Shown here piece by piece: positions 19,643 to 32,774 of a stretch of DNA of 64,000 bases. The notes beneath the pieces are model-generated. The model was not told where the DNA came from, searched no databases, and saw only the letters and a list, made by a program, of their open reading frames with translations. The stretch spans positions 2,427,001 to 2,491,000 of the forward strand of contig JAWHQI010000099.1 of assembly GCA_033032865.1 (NCBI GenBank). The letters are read 5' to 3'. The position numbers were made by a program, and so were the translations under genes. The first letter of the stretch is position 1, and the number at the start of each line of letters is the position of its first letter. Source of the DNA: Dactylorhiza incarnata. Lineage: Eukaryota; Streptophyta; Magnoliopsida; Asparagales; Orchidaceae.

Positions 19643-22600
19643 ATGGCACAAAACAAGGAATATTCTAGCACAAGACCTCCTATGTGCAATATCAATAAGT
19701 TTGCACTATGGAAAGCAAGGATTAGGCTTTATATGAACTATATTGATGAGGAGATTTTCAATGTTATTCTTACAGGACCTCCAGCACCTACAGCAACAAC
19801 CAGCACTACTGCAACAACAGACAACACTGCTGTTCCACCTCCTGAGTGGACTGAGGCTCAGAAGAAGCAGAGAAATGCAGATGCAAAGGCAATGAACATT
19901 CTAGCCTTAACTATGTCAGATGACATATTCCAGAAAGTAGTTGAGTGCACTTCAGCAAAAGAAATCTGGGAATCTCTCAACAACATGGTGGCAGGCTCAG
20001 CAGATGAAAGGAAAGATAGAAGATCTCACCTGATCTCTCAATATGAGAACTTCAAGAAGGGAGAATTAGAAAATGTTGCTGATATGTACAATAGGCTCAG
20101 CCTCATAATAAATGAGCTGAAGTCTCTGGACAAAGTGATCTCACTCACAGAGATCAATGACAAAATTCTTATGTGCTTTCCCAGCACATGGGACTCCAGA
20201 ATCTGGCCAATCAAAGAAGCCAGAAGCCTAAATGAGATCACCACTGAAGCCTTGTTGGGCAAGCTCAAATCTTATGAGCAGCTCGTCAAAAGTAGGGAAG
20301 CTGAAGAATCCACTTCATCCCCAGCACTCAAGAAGGAGAAAAGCATAGCCTTCAAAGCTGCAGAAGAAGAAGGACCAACTCCTACCAAAGAGGAGTTGAT
20401 GAGCTTCATAGCCAAAAGATTCTATAATATGGCTAAGAAAGATTTCAAGAAGAAGTCATCCAGAAGCTATGACAAGCCAAGGTATGACAAAATTCACTCT
20501 AATGAAATTATATGTTTTGGTTGCAGGAAGCCAGGACATATTGCACCTGAATGTCCAGAGAATCAAAACAAAAAGGACAGAAAGAAGAGAAAAAGAGAAA
20601 AGGAAGAAAGGAAAGGTTCTAGCAAATCTTCCTCCCACTCACACAAAAAGAAGGGAAGAGGATTTGTAGCAACATCCTGGAGTGAAACAGAATCTGAATC
20701 AGAATCTTCATCTGGTTCTTCTGATGAAGAAGAAACAAAAGAGAATAGCCAATGTCTACTGGCAATTTATGACTCAGACAGTGAGTCACAATATGAATCT
20801 TCATCAGGCTCCAGTGATGATGAAGAAGAAAAGAACTTATGCATGATGGCAATCAATGCCTCAGCCAGCAAATCTGATGAAGAAAATTCAGAATCAGAAG
20901 AAGAAAATGATGCAGATCAGGTACACGACCATCCAAGATTAAATCAAAAATGGTACTTGGACAGTGGCTGCTCAAAACACATGACAGGAAACAAGGCCAA
21001 TCTGAAAAATTACAAGGCACAGCTTGGACCCAAAGTGATCTTTGGAGACTCCAACCATGGTCAAACCAAAGGCATTGGTCAAATCAAGGTTGGAGCAGTA
21101 ACATTCAAGGAAGTCACCTATGTGAAGGGTCTGAAGCACAACCTCATCAGCATAAGTCAGTTATGTGATGAAGGTTATCAGGTAACCTTTAATAAATCAG
21201 AATGCATTATCAAGTCATCTGATAATGTCATTGTTTTATCAGGTATTAGACAGGGTAATATATATTTAGTCAATTTCAATTCCTCTAAATCAGAAATTTG
21301 CCTGTTTAATGAGCTAAGCAAACCTAGTGAACTATGACATAAAAGATTAGGGCATGTAAATCTTATAACAATTGCCAAACTATCTAAAGATAATCTTGTT
21401 AGAGGTCTACCATCAGGATCATATAAGAAAGAAGGTTTATGTAGGGCATGCCAGCTAGGTAAGCAAACCAAAAAGAGTTTTAAATCCTTATCTAAAAGTG
21501 ATTCACCTAGAATCTTATTTTTGCTACATATGGATCTTTTTGGACCTATAGCAATAAAGAGTTTAGGAGGGAAGTCTTACACTCTAGTTATTGTAGATGA
21601 CTTCTCTAGATTCAGTTGGGTATTCTTTTTGAGAGAAAAGTCAGATAACTTTAAAGTTCTTACAGACTTTCTTAAGAGCATACAGATTGAATACTCTACT
21701 GTAGTTGCATTGATCAGAAGTGATCATGGCACTGAGTTTGAGTCTCTTCTTATGCAAGAATTCTGTGAGAAGGAAGGTATCAGACATTGCTTCTCAGCTC
21801 CTAGAACTCCTCAACAGAATGGGGTAGTTGAAAGGAAAAATAGAACCCTAATTGAATCAGCAAGGACATTGCTTGCAGATGCTAATTTGCCACTATCCTT
21901 TTGGGCAGAAGCTGTTAGCACAGCAAACTATGTTCTGAATAGGAGTTTAATACACAAACTTAAGGGTAAAACTCCTTATGAATTACTTAAAAGGAAGAAA
22001 CCTAAAATTGACTATTTCAGAATTTTTGGTTGTAAATATTTTGTTCATAACAATGATAAGAAATATCTTAGAAAATTTGAACCAAAATCTGAAGAAGGAA
22101 TTTTCTTAGGATATTCAATAGTTAGCAAAGCATATAGGGTATTTAACAAATCCACTCTTAAGATAGAAGAATTCATGCATGTTTCCTTTGATGAAACTAA
22201 CATGTCTTACAAGGAGAAGAACTCTTCTACCAAGAATGCTTTGCAGGTACCAGCTCTATGTGAAGAGCTTAATGAACTAAATCTACAGTCAGGAGATTCA
22301 ATGCAACCATTAGCTCAAAACCTTGAAGATAGTGAAGAAGAAGATCATCCAGATCTTGTTGATTATCAGAATCAAGCAACAGCAGAACATCCTCCACAGG
22401 ATACAACTACTGAACAAAGTCCCCAAATAAATACCACTGCAGAATTAACTCCAACTGTTGATCACATCACAGTTAGAGATCACCCAATTTCACAAGTGAT
22501 TGGTGATATTTCAGCAGGTGTTCAGACAAGACATCAACTACATCAAAATCAGATGCATACTTGCTTTCTATCACAAGTTGAACCTCAAACCATAAAAGAT

Positions 22601-24115
22601 GCAGAACAAGATCCAAATTGGATCCTTGCAATGCAAGAGGAACTCAATCAGTTTGAAAGAAACAAAGTTTGGGATTTGGTTCCAAGACCAAGAGGTCATC
22701 CAGTCATTGGCACTAAGTGGGTCTTCAGGAACAAACTTGATGATCAAGGAAATATTGTGAGAAATAAAGCAAGGCTAGTAGCTCAAGGATATTCATAGGA
22801 AGAAGGCATAGACTATGATCAAACATTTGCACCTGTGGCAAGAATTGAAGCTATCAGAATATTTTTAGCATTTGCTGCATACAAACAATTTAAGGTATAT
22901 CAAATGGATGTAAAAAGTGCATTCCTAAATGAAGATATCAAAGAAGAAGTCTATGTGGAACAACCACCAGGTTTCATCTCTCCAACTCACTCTTCTTATG
23001 TATTCAAGCTTAATAAAGCTCTCTATGGTCTCAAACAAGCTCCCAGGGCATGGTATGAGACCTTAGCTAATTTTCTATTGGAAAACAAGTTCTGTAGAGG
23101 CTTAGTAGACAAAACCTTATTTTTCAGAATACATAAAAATCAAACATTGCTAGTTCAAATATATGTAGATGATATTATTTTTGGCTCTACTGATTCAAAT
23201 TTATGCAAAAAGTTCTCTAAACTTATGCAATCTAAATTTGAAATGAGTAGCATGGGTGAATTATCATACTTGCTTGGTCTTCAAGTGAAGCAAACCTCAT
23301 CAGGAATTTTCATTTCACAATCCAAGTATGCTAAGGAATTAGTAAAAAGGTTTGGAATGTCTGATTCCTCTCCCATGAAAACACCCATGGCTTCTAATGC
23401 TGTCATTAATGCTGATGAATCAGGAAAACCTGTTGATCAGAAGGTGTATAGAGCAATTGTTGGCTCATTACTCTATTTGACAGCTAGTAGGCCTGATATA
23501 ATGTTTGCTACTTGTATTTGTGCTAGGTTTCAAGTTAACCTTAAAGAATCTCATCTATCTTTATTAAAAAGAATTTTAAGATATATAAAGGGCTGTCCTA
23601 ATCTAGGTCTCTAGTATCCAACAACATCTGAATTTGAGTTAACTGGATTCTCAGACTCAGATTATGCTGGATGCAGAGTAGACAGAAAAAGCACATCAGG
23701 AACTTGTCAGTTTCTTGGTGATAGGCTTGTGTCTTGGTTTTGTAAGAAGCAGACATCTGTGTCCACATCAACAGCTGAGGCAGAATACATTGCTGCAGAC
23801 AGTTGCTGCTCACAGATACTGTGGATACAAAATCAACTTCTAGACTATGGTATCAACTTAAATCAATCAATTATATTTTGTGACAATACTAGTGCAATAT
23901 CTATAGCACAAAATCCAGTTCTCCATAGTAGGACTAAACACATAGAAATAAGGCACCACTTTATCAGAGATAATGTGGATAAAAATAAAATTTGCCTACA
24001 GTTCATCTCCACTGATTTACAAAGAGCAGATATTTTCACCAAACCCTTGGATGAAAAGAAACATATCTTCTTTATGAATCAACTGGGAATGATAGATGGA
24101 GACTCAATTTGTTGA
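19643..24115 (+). pseudogene. gag-pol: SIRE gag-pol, one frame with three premature stops
   Basis: A single frame of 1,490 codons from MAQNKEYSSTRPP. Order: gag (about residues 1-280), CX2CX4HX4C knuckle (CFGCRKPGHIAPEC, about 290), a Ser/Glu-rich acidic linker, aspartic protease (YLDSGCSKHMTG, about 438), pre-integrase zinc region, integrase (HMDLFGPI, IRSDHGTEF, PQQNGVVERKNRT), RT ([23 protein letters not shown], active site YVDDIIFG) and RNase H (STAEAEYIAA). Three stops interrupt it: TGA at 21335-21337 where the family has Trp before HKRLGHVN, TAG at 22796-22798 for Gln, and TAG at 23612-23614 for Trp. Each is a single C-to-T or G-to-A change. No frameshift is seen, so it was active recently. 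Confidence 0.93.
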
Positions 24116-24356
24116 AAATTATATTTTCTATCTCATCCAAAATTTTTGTCGAACGAAGAACGACAAATTTTTATTCGTCGAACGATGGTCGACAAAAACC
24201 TTCATATTCAGAGTCAGTGAAGAAAATCTCGTTTGTCGTACGGCGGTCGACGAAAAAGATTTTTTTTAATTTTTAAGTCGGTTCGACTTCAGATTTAATT
24301 AGGTTTTGCCGAACATCGCTCCTCGAATTCTCCTCCCTATTTCCTCGACTATATAA
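24116..24356 (+). promoter_or_regulatory. SIRE pol/env-like spacer with inverted repeats and TATA-like box
   Basis: GTCGAACGA and its complement recur at 24148-24260, including arms TTTGTCG / CGACAAA around 24146-24168. CTATATAAC at about 24349-24357 lies 70-80 bases before the conserved start of the env-like frame. This could be an internal promoter, but that is inference. Confidence 0.4.
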
Positions 24357-27008
24357 CACCTTATTTTATCTTATTCTAAGCTTTGCGCCTACAAAAATCG
24401 TCTTTCCCTCCAGTTCCCCTCTGTCGACGATGAAAGCTTGTCGGGAACAATCTTAGGTCATCATGTCTCTCTCTCTCCCACCATCCTTTCTGAAATCTTT
24501 GGTCTTGAAAATGGTGAAGATGAGTTAGACATAAGCTCAAATAAATTTGATGAAGCTTTAGTCAAAATGGGCCATTTGACTGGAAACCCTGGCCACATTC
24601 TGAAAAAGAATCTGTCTCAGGACTACAAGTTCTTAGCAGATATTGTTGGAAAAGTCTTGCTAAGCAAGACTTCTGGGCAAGACTATATCAGTAGGCACCA
24701 ATTTCTGTTAATGGTGGCCTTAATGGAGAAGAAGAAAGTCAACTGGGGATCAATTCTTTTTGACCTAATTAAAAAGAAAAACTCTACAGAGAATGTATGC
24801 TTTGGAAGAATTTTAGGAATTTTTCTGCAGGAAAGGCATCCAGAGCTTCTGGTGTCACCAAAAGTAACAATAAATGCCAGCAAGAGGATGACCTCAACAC
24901 TCTTTGCTAAATGGAATAGAGTGATTCCCAAGAAGAATACAGGAGCTGAGGCCTCCAGAAAAAGGAAAGCTTCTGAGGACACAAGGACTGATCAAGTCAC
25001 TCCCTCTACCCTTCTAGAAGATCCTTCCTCAGTTCCTCCTTCCTCTCATATCCTCTCTCCACCTGCTCAACAATCCCCTGCACATTCTCATTCTTCATCC
25101 CCTCCTTCAACTGCAATATCACCCATCAATGATATTCCACTCTCAACTGCCCACATCAGTGATGCTCCACCCCTATCTTCAGAACCACTACCTACCACAC
25201 CTCCCTCTCCAATACACAATGAATATCATTCACCTATTCATTCTCCTAGTCCATTCCATCTAGACACTCACACACATACCACCAACATCAGCAATATCAT
25301 TCCTCCAATATCATCTCCATCCACTTCACAACCATCCACTAGCCATTCACCAGATTATCCATCCCTCAACCTCTCCTCTATTGCTGATCAAGTTTTTGAT
25401 CTTATCCTTCCTAAAATGAGCCAGCTCCTGGATGCAAAACTTGCTCCAGTTCTTCAGGCACTTTCTACTTTATCTTCTAAGATAGCTTCTCTTCCCTCCT
25501 CCACTGCTGTCCCTTCTACTAGGGGCCTAGATTCAGGCTTTCCTGAAGCTAGGCAGGGGGAGATGTCCTATGAAGAAGCTCCAGAAACATAAGAAACTCC
25601 AGAAGAAGATACAGAAGTTACAATTTTTGATACAAATATAATTGATTCAGATACACAAGTTATAGAAGAAATAAATAATATATGCATTCATCCATCCTGT
25701 GATCTATATAGCTTATTATCAAAATTTGATGTCACATATACTTCAAGGGTATCACCAAAGGTATACATAGAGGATCTATCAAAGGCTCTGATTTGCCTTC
25801 CTCAGAAAACTCATTCTGATATCATACAAAATTACATATCCTCTATTCCTTCATCCACTGTTCAAGACATTCAAATAAAGGATCATTCTGCAGAATATGA
25901 AGATGATCTTGCAGAATTCCTTGATGATACAACATCCCCACAAATTACTTCTTCACCTCCAATTCCTGTATGGAATGAAGAACCAATGCCAAGCTTTGAT
26001 GAAATCTGGAGAGAAGCTGATGCAGAGTTTGACAAAGCTGAAGAAGAAAGATTAAAGGCTCGTGAAGCAATCAAAAGAATTGATGATCTATACAATAAAC
26101 CAATCTCATCTTCTGACTCTGATGATGATGATGACAACAGTGATTCTGATGATACACTTTCAAAGAAAAGAAAGAAAAGAACAGCTAAGTCAAAGGCTGC
26201 TCCCAAACCTCCAAATCCAAATAATGACATTCCTCTGTACATTTTGTACAATGTCCCTCTTGATGAGAAAACTCCTCACTGGATGAAGCTCTCCAGAAAT
26301 GAGAACAATAGGAGGAAGAAATTCAAGAAGACTGGCTACTTCCCTGACAAACCAGTCAAGCACAATCATCCTCCTCCTCCTCCTCCAGCAGCTGGTGCAA
26401 CAGGATCAGCAGGTGTATCATCTTCCTCTCAGAAGCCAAGCTCTCAACATTCAAGGAGACCTGGTAGTTCTAGTGGTTCTCAAGCCTCTGGATCAGCCAG
26501 TGCTCCTTCCTCTAAGAAATCAGACAGTGCTCCTATCTTTCAAAGAAGTCAAACCTTTTCTTCTTCTCAAATATCTTCAGAATACGAACTTCACATTTCT
26601 GATGGATCTCTTCACAGAGATAGAGTACCTCAAAAGGTCACTCAAGACAAAAATGATTCAGAAGATATTTATTACTTTCCAGATCCAGAAGAAGAGAAAA
26701 TCTGTTAGATGGCAAGACTGAAAGAAACAATTGCATATGCACAGATTAAAAAGGCTAAAGCAGAAGGCAAAGACTTCTCAAGTTTCTCAACCATGTCAGA
26801 ATACAGAAGAAAAGAACTTGAAAAATACAAAACAGTTAAAGCTTTCAATTCTGAGGAATATATTGATATGCACCCAGAAGCATTTATCCCTCATGTCAAA
26901 GAACAGAAAATCATTGGTGCTCAAGATTTGTTTATTAGCAAAAAGAAATCAGAAGATCCCAACAGGAAAATCATATTCAAGCCACCTTCTCAGGACAAAA
27001 AGCCTTAA
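24357..27008 (+). pseudogene. SIRE env-like / plant-transposon-domain ORF, two stops
   Basis: One frame runs from 24357 to the TAA at 27006-27008, broken only by TAA at 25590-25592 and TAG at 26706-26708. No in-frame ATG is found near the N-terminus (LSGTILGHHVSLSPTILSEIF), so expression may need splicing or an upstream start. The first 180 residues resemble the domain called putative plant transposon protein, seen downstream of pol in SIRE elements. Then comes a long Pro/Ser region, acidic sequence, a Lys/Glu helix (READAEFDKAEEERLKARE), basic KKRKKRTAKSK and, after the second stop, KIIFKPPSQDKKP. I see no convincing signal peptide or membrane segment, so 'env-like' is only a positional name. 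Function unknown. Confidence 0.72.
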
Positions 27009-27193
27009 ATAAATTGCTTGGTTATGAATGTAAAGTTTCTACACTCAGAGCATTTATTTTTTTTTCTTATCTGATGATCTATTTTAATCTATCAGATATA
27101 TTTCATTTCATTGTTGCTCTGTTGATTATACTTTCTGCTGTATCTATTTAATTTTTCTTGTCAAATAGTATCCTAACCCAAATAGGGGGAGAT
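27009..27193 (+). other. SIRE 3' untranslated region and polypurine tract
   Basis: A T-rich stretch, then AATAGGGGGAGAT directly before the 3' LTR, a good polypurine tract. Confidence 0.8.
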
Positions 27194-28551
27194 TGTTGGA
27201 ACAACCCTTTTACTGTTTTGGGCTAGGATCACTATGTACTAATTAGGATCAGTTGGCCCCATTGTATAGTTTAAGGGTCAAGTTTGTAGGCTGATAAATT
27301 AGCTAGAACTTAAGATTAAATCTAATGTTCCCAGCGCTCAACAAATGGCTAGCAGCGTTCGACGAATGGCAAGTGGCGTTCGACGAATGTCTAGCATCGT
27401 TCGACAAATTATTCTCAGCAGACTGAAGTATTACAGCCAGTTCCAGCACTCGACATTCTCTGATCAGTGTTCGACAAATGGCTAGCAGTGCTCGACAGAT
27501 GGCTTCCAGCGTTCGACAGTTTTTGCTGACAGCGCTCGACAGTTTCCAGCCAGCGTTCAACATATTCTGGACAGCGCTCGAAATTTTCCAGCCAGCCTTC
27601 AACATCTTCTGGACAGCGCTCGACAGATTATAGCCAGCGTTCGACAGATCATTTATTGAAGCCCAGTTTTGTTATCAACTATATTCTATCTATCCTAACA
27701 GCAAAACGACGAATATAACAGATCTATTTAATATCCTTTGGACATATTCTGACAGATAAGGAAGGATATTAAACTCAGTTAATATATTCCCTTCTTTCCT
27801 TTTTCCAAGGCAGCAATAGCCGTTGACATTTAATGAAAAGGAATCTTTTCACAGTCAAAAATAAAAGGACCTGCCAAAATCGTTTGAGTTGACAGAATTC
27901 AAACGTCATTCTATTACAGAATAAAAAGGATATATATACAGGATAAAAAGAAGAAGAAGATATATAGACATCTCAGAAAGTATTTTTTTTCTTCATCTTC
28001 TTCTTCTACAAGCAGCAAACAAAAACTTCTGAGAACATCATCCTCAAGGGCATTCACTCAGAATCTGCTGCAAATTCAGATCTTCTAAAAAGAGCAACAA
28101 GCAATCTGAAGAACCTGTTCTTCCAGATCAAACTGCTACAGAAGATCTTAGTTTTCAAGAGAAAGCTTCTTCATTTTCTGTCAAATACTTCAATCTGACA
28201 GGGGGAGCTTTACAACAACATCCACTAGAGTCTTCTCTCAGCATCTTGACAGAGAAGAACACTATAAACTTTTTCCTTCCCATCTTGTACAGGGTTATAA
28301 CTCCCATCAAAAGTTAACTCTCGGTGACAGGGCACCTTTTCAAAAACCTGCAGTTTGGTTAGAGCACCTATCAACAGCTAACCTGGTGTGAGGGCACCTT
28401 ATCAACAACCTCCTAGTGGATTCCTACCAAAGGTGGCAGAAGAGTAGACGTACCCAGATTTATTGGGGAACTACTATAGCTCCTTGTGTCTTCTGTGTTT
28501 GATTATTTTCTGTGCTTGTGCTGTTTGTTTTGTGATTACATTTACTTAATT
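27194..28551 (+). repeat. SIRE 3' LTR, truncated
   Basis: Matches 18032-19388 and then stops at TTTACTTAATT. The last 140 or so bases present in the 5' LTR are missing. The break shares AATT with the X sequence that follows (28548-28551). Confidence 0.92.
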
Positions 28552-28664
28552 AAGGTAGAAAAGGTGAAGAGAGAAGAAGGGAACCAAAAGAGAAAAGCAA
28601 AAGCACCCTCCCCTCCTTCCACACTCAACCCCAATCAGCCTAGGGGACATCCCTGATTGTTGTT
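28548..28664 (+). repeat. 117-bp X LTR segment duplicated across the SIRE insertion (right copy)
   Basis: Repeats 17915-18031 essentially exactly, then continues into GTTCTGGGCTGGACCC as in the X 3' LTR at 43005. The junction to SIRE is a 4-base AATT overlap. Confidence 0.88.
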
Positions 28665-30308
28665 GTTCTGGGCTGGACCCAGAGGGAAGCAGGAGGCAGC
28701 AGGGAGAAGGACAAGTGGTCGGCCAAGCCTTCCCCTTGAGCTTGAAATTCAAACCTGTCTATACAAGCCTCCTCCCTCTCAACTGACCACTCCATCAGCT
28801 TCAGAAGGGAGAAAGCAGACGTGAACAAGCCTTGGAACAGAGCTGTAGCTGGAGAATCAGGATCGGGAGAATGATCGCCGGAGCTGAGCTTTTCCATAGC
28901 AAACCGCCGCCGGAGCCGCCGTCACGCCCCAATCTCGGTTCGTTTCTCCTCCCCTCCCCTCATGCTAGCTTCCCATCACAAAAGATTGAAGGATCGGGCT
29001 CAATTGAGCCTGAATCCACCCGTCGATTTCATGGAAATCGACTCAAATCGAGCCACCCAGACTCGCCGGAATACCCCCCCTCCGGCCGCCATGTCGTCGG
29101 GAGTTGTAGCCCCGACCACCACGAAGGTGGTGGCGGCGGTGGCCGTCCGTGGTGGACACCAGGTGGCCGGGAAATGGGGGAGGAAATAGGCCCAGCGCGG
29201 TTGAATCCTGGCCGTCGGCTCAAGGAAGAAGATGAGCCACCGCCGTCTGATCGCGCCAAGATCCGTGCAGGTTTATATTTTCTAGCATTAATTAATGTTA
29301 TATATTAGTTATTCTGCCTAGAATTTTCAGTCCTTTTCAAATGAAAATTAAGGCCTATTAGAGGCTGAATTAGAAAAAGTGCCCAACATGAAAGTTGTAG
29401 GCCTTTGTCTTAACTTTCATTTGGCTTTGAGTATAGGTCATTTGGTGACCTACAGCTCCCTAGGGAGCTGTTTTACTAGGACTGGTCCTACACTAGGTCA
29501 GTCCATTAGAAAAATTACCTAGGTCAAAACCTTCAAGCTTTGGAGCTGTGATTTTAACCATGGCTTGGTATACCCTAGGGGAACCCACTGCCAAAGGGAC
29601 AGCCCTTGGTGGACACTTTTACCTAGGGTTTTTGTGGAAATTAGATTATTTAAATTATGTTGATTTTTGAAGCATATGATGTCCAAATGACACCAAAGTT
29701 TGGTGGCATGCTCTTAGTACATGAGTAGTGCGTACCTAAAATTTCACTCCATTTGGAGTTGATTTGATATGGAAAATGGGAAACCCTAATGAGGACCTTT
29801 AAGGGTCATATTAGGGTTTGGGTCATTTTGAGGAGTGGAGTGTGTTAGCCTCCTCCCATCATGATGGTTATGTATGTATGGATATACAAAGGCTTGTGTC
29901 ACACCCTAATGGTCCATTTGGATCCATTAGGGTGGTGTGACCTACAACCCTAAGGGTAAACCCTTAAGGGTGCAAAGTGAGACTTGTGAAGGGCATGGGA
30001 GCAAATGTTCCTGCCTTGACTCAGAACTTTGGAGATATGTTTGTAGGAGCATAAAATGACTTAGTTAATTTATTGAGAATTCTTAGAGGTGTTTAAGTAT
30101 TTTCTTCCTAATAAATGAAATAGCCACCCTTTCCCTAATAAAATGAAAAGCATGGTCATAGGACCTTGTATCGTGTTGAAACTCTATCAATGGCTGATTA
30201 GAGATGAAAATGGACTATAGTAATTTTGTTATGATTTATTGAAGTATTATTCCTTGTGTAGGAAATTCTAAGTACTTGCTAGCTTAAGAAAAATTAATTT
30301 TAATAAAT

Positions 30309-30960
30309 GCCAAATCATGGGGATAAATTGTGAAACTTGGTTATCTGTCATTTAATGCTATTATATGCCCATGGTAATTATTTGGAGGCTTGTAGAATTA
30401 TATTTCATGTACCTCATGTAGAAAGTGGATTTTACATCCTTATGAGTATTTAATCTTTTTAAAATATCAAATCATAGGGAAAGGATGTGATACTTGGTTA
30501 TCTGTAGTTTTAAGTTAATATATGCCCATGATAATTATTTGGAGGCTTGTAGAATTATATTTCATGTACCTCATGTAGAAAGTGGATTTTACATCCTTAT
30601 GAGTATTTAATCTTTTTAAAATATCAAATCATTGGGCATTAATGTGATACTTGGTTATCTGTAGTTTTAGGTTAATATACGACCATGATAATTATTTGGA
30701 GGCTTGTAGAATTATATTTCATGTACCTCATGTAGAAAGTGGATTTTACATCCTTATGAGTATTTAATCTTTTTAAAATATCAAATCATGGGGCATTGAT
30801 GTGATACTTGGTTATCTGTAGTTTTAGGTTAATATATGCCCATGATAATTATGTGGAGGCTGGTTGAATTATATTTCAAGTACCTCAAGTAGAAATTGGT
30901 AATTGCTACCTTTGAATGTTTAATCATTGTAAAACATCAAATCACATGGTAATGATACAA
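30309..30960. repeat. Tandem repeat, ~158-bp unit, four copies plus part
   Basis: Units begin CAAATCATGGGG at about 30309, 30468, 30626, 30782 and 30939 and include TATTTGGAGGCTTGTAGAATT and GAAAGTGGATTTTACATCC. The middle copies are nearly identical. It lies within the X LTR. Confidence 0.9.
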
Positions 30961-32769
30961 TAATTTGGCAGAGGACTCTAGGTCCCCATTTGGACACTTG
31001 GTAAAGTTTGGAGAATTTTCAGAAGTGAAATACTATTTTTTCTAATTATAGTGGCATTTTGGTAATTATATAATTATGATGATTTAGTAGACCAGATGAC
31101 ATCCTAGGGTCATGTTACTCAGTGAACCACCTTAATATGGGATATAACCTTACTGATAATTTTCATGTAGCATGGATAATCATTTTGAGGGTAGTTCATG
31201 TGTAATTTGGCTTAAGGCCTTAACTACTTTAAATTATATTAAATAAAAATTTAATATGGAAAATTATGGAAATTGGAGCATACCCTATTAAGGTCAGTGG
31301 GAACCTTGGATAATTATTAGAGACCCTAGTGATGAATATTTAGAAGGGTTCCCTTATGGGGTTGATGGATAGTTCAAAATTGTGGTCTGCATTTAGGTAA
31401 AACAGAATTTTGAGTTCTAGACAATTCAGACCCCTAAGTAGGATTTAGGAGGTATATCCAATCAGTAAATGAGATGTAGCACACCATGATTCAAGGAGGG
31501 TCAATCCTAGGGCTACTTGTGGGGTGGTGCTAGAGTTAACGTAGAAAGAATGAAGGTACGTCCAACCCGATTGGGTGGGACGGGGGATGAGCTAAGTCAC
31601 TTTAACTATATGTAATGATGAAGGGTGAACCAAACATTAATCACCAACTAAAGTAATTGTCTTGAAGAGGATTGTGGGGTTGAGCCCATTGATCTGTAGT
31701 ACCGTTAGGGGCCCCTTACGGAGTACACCGCGGGAAGTCCAAGATTCACCCTAAATATATCACGAACTAAATTGTAGGCAAGAGTAGCCTAAGTGGGTAT
31801 GCAGACTGGTATGGATCTCCTCCGGGAAGGAGGTGGGTTGGATCAGCTTGTGTGATGGTCCCTGAGCCGGAAGCTCGGGTGGACATTGTTAACACTTGTT
31901 ACTTATTCAAATAGTGGCGAGTCTTCAGTACTAGGCTAGTCGTGACACCGACGGTAGTACGTTGACTCAGGTGAGGGTGAGGTTTAGAGGGTCGGTAAGT
32001 TTGAGTACCGCGGTCTGGAGGACAATCCCTAATAACCCACCCCGACCTTAAAGTCTGGTGGATTCCAACAAGAGTACGCAGGAGCTCCACTGTTGTGTTA
32101 TTAGCGTTGAGGCGTACATGAGGTCTAGGCTTGGTAGTGACCATACCCGCCTAGGATGTGGAGTGCCCGATCCACTGCCACCGTGAGCCACGACGGTCGG
32201 TACCCGAAAGGTTGGCTTCCATTCAAACAAATTGGGAACTATAAAGGTCTGTGCGCATAGAGTCGTGTGGGTGAGTCACATTTCATAAACTCATTAAAAC
32301 ATCATAACCATATCATAGCATAACGTACACATTAGCATACCCCCCATCATATAAATTAGTATGGGCTCTTTTATTTGATGGGTTACCTGGACATCTTAAC
32401 TTATATGTCGTATGGGCGTACATATAAGTTAAGGTACGAATCTGTGATGGTAGTTTAGATTTACTTACTGCACTGCATTTTCTTCCTATTTACTGCTTAT
32501 TTCATTGCTCTACTTTACTGCCTTATACCTGCACTATACTGCTAGCTAGATTTTATTGCTTTACTTATACCTGCTAGAGTAGTGTCATGTCACCACCTTC
32601 TTGTTTACCCCATGTTTATCCTCCACTTCTTCCTCTCGCTCGGTGCCTAGGAGTCGTGGAGGGAGGCGAGGACAAAACGGCTCAGTCTTTATGACTAACG
32701 GTCGGTGTGACCGCAGGAGTCCGAGGAGACGGAGTTGTCCCGCGCGCAGCAGGACGAGATGGCAGGACC

Positions 32770-32774
32770 TGAGC
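32770..32774. repeat. Target-site duplication of Y (left), TGAGC
   Basis: TGAGC precedes the Y LTR start and recurs at 38420-38424 after its end. The X LTR sequence reads on across it (GACCTGAGC / AGCAGATGC). Confidence 0.9.

Larger units (their letters stand above)
18032..28551 (+). mobile_element. SIRE-like Ty1/copia retrotransposon with env-like ORF
   Basis: 5' LTR 18032-19525, iMet primer site 19528, single-frame gag-pol 19643-24115, an additional long ORF 24357-27008 after pol, a polypurine tract before 27194, and a 3' LTR that stops early at 28551. Domain order PR-IN-RT-RH is copia, and the extra ORF after pol is the hallmark of the SIRE lineage. About 18 differences between the LTRs over 1.35 kb by eye indicate a recent insertion. 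Confidence 0.9.
28665..32774 (+). repeat. X 5' LTR, segment 2
   Basis: Continues the X LTR. It includes a GC-rich block (28830-29270) whose frames encode only Gly/Pro/Arg-rich sequence, a tandem array (30309-30960), and conserved stretches also found in Y. Examples are AGTACCGT...CCCCTTAC near 31700 against 36885, and TCTTTATGACTAACGGTCGGTG near 32685 against 37945. It ends at CCTGAGC, the Y insertion point. No gene is recognised. Confidence 0.78.

Noticed and set aside
28832..29308. 158-codon ORF in GC-rich block
   Set aside because: Lies inside the X LTR, is Gly/Pro/Arg-rich with no domain, and the corresponding Y block is not conserved in frame.
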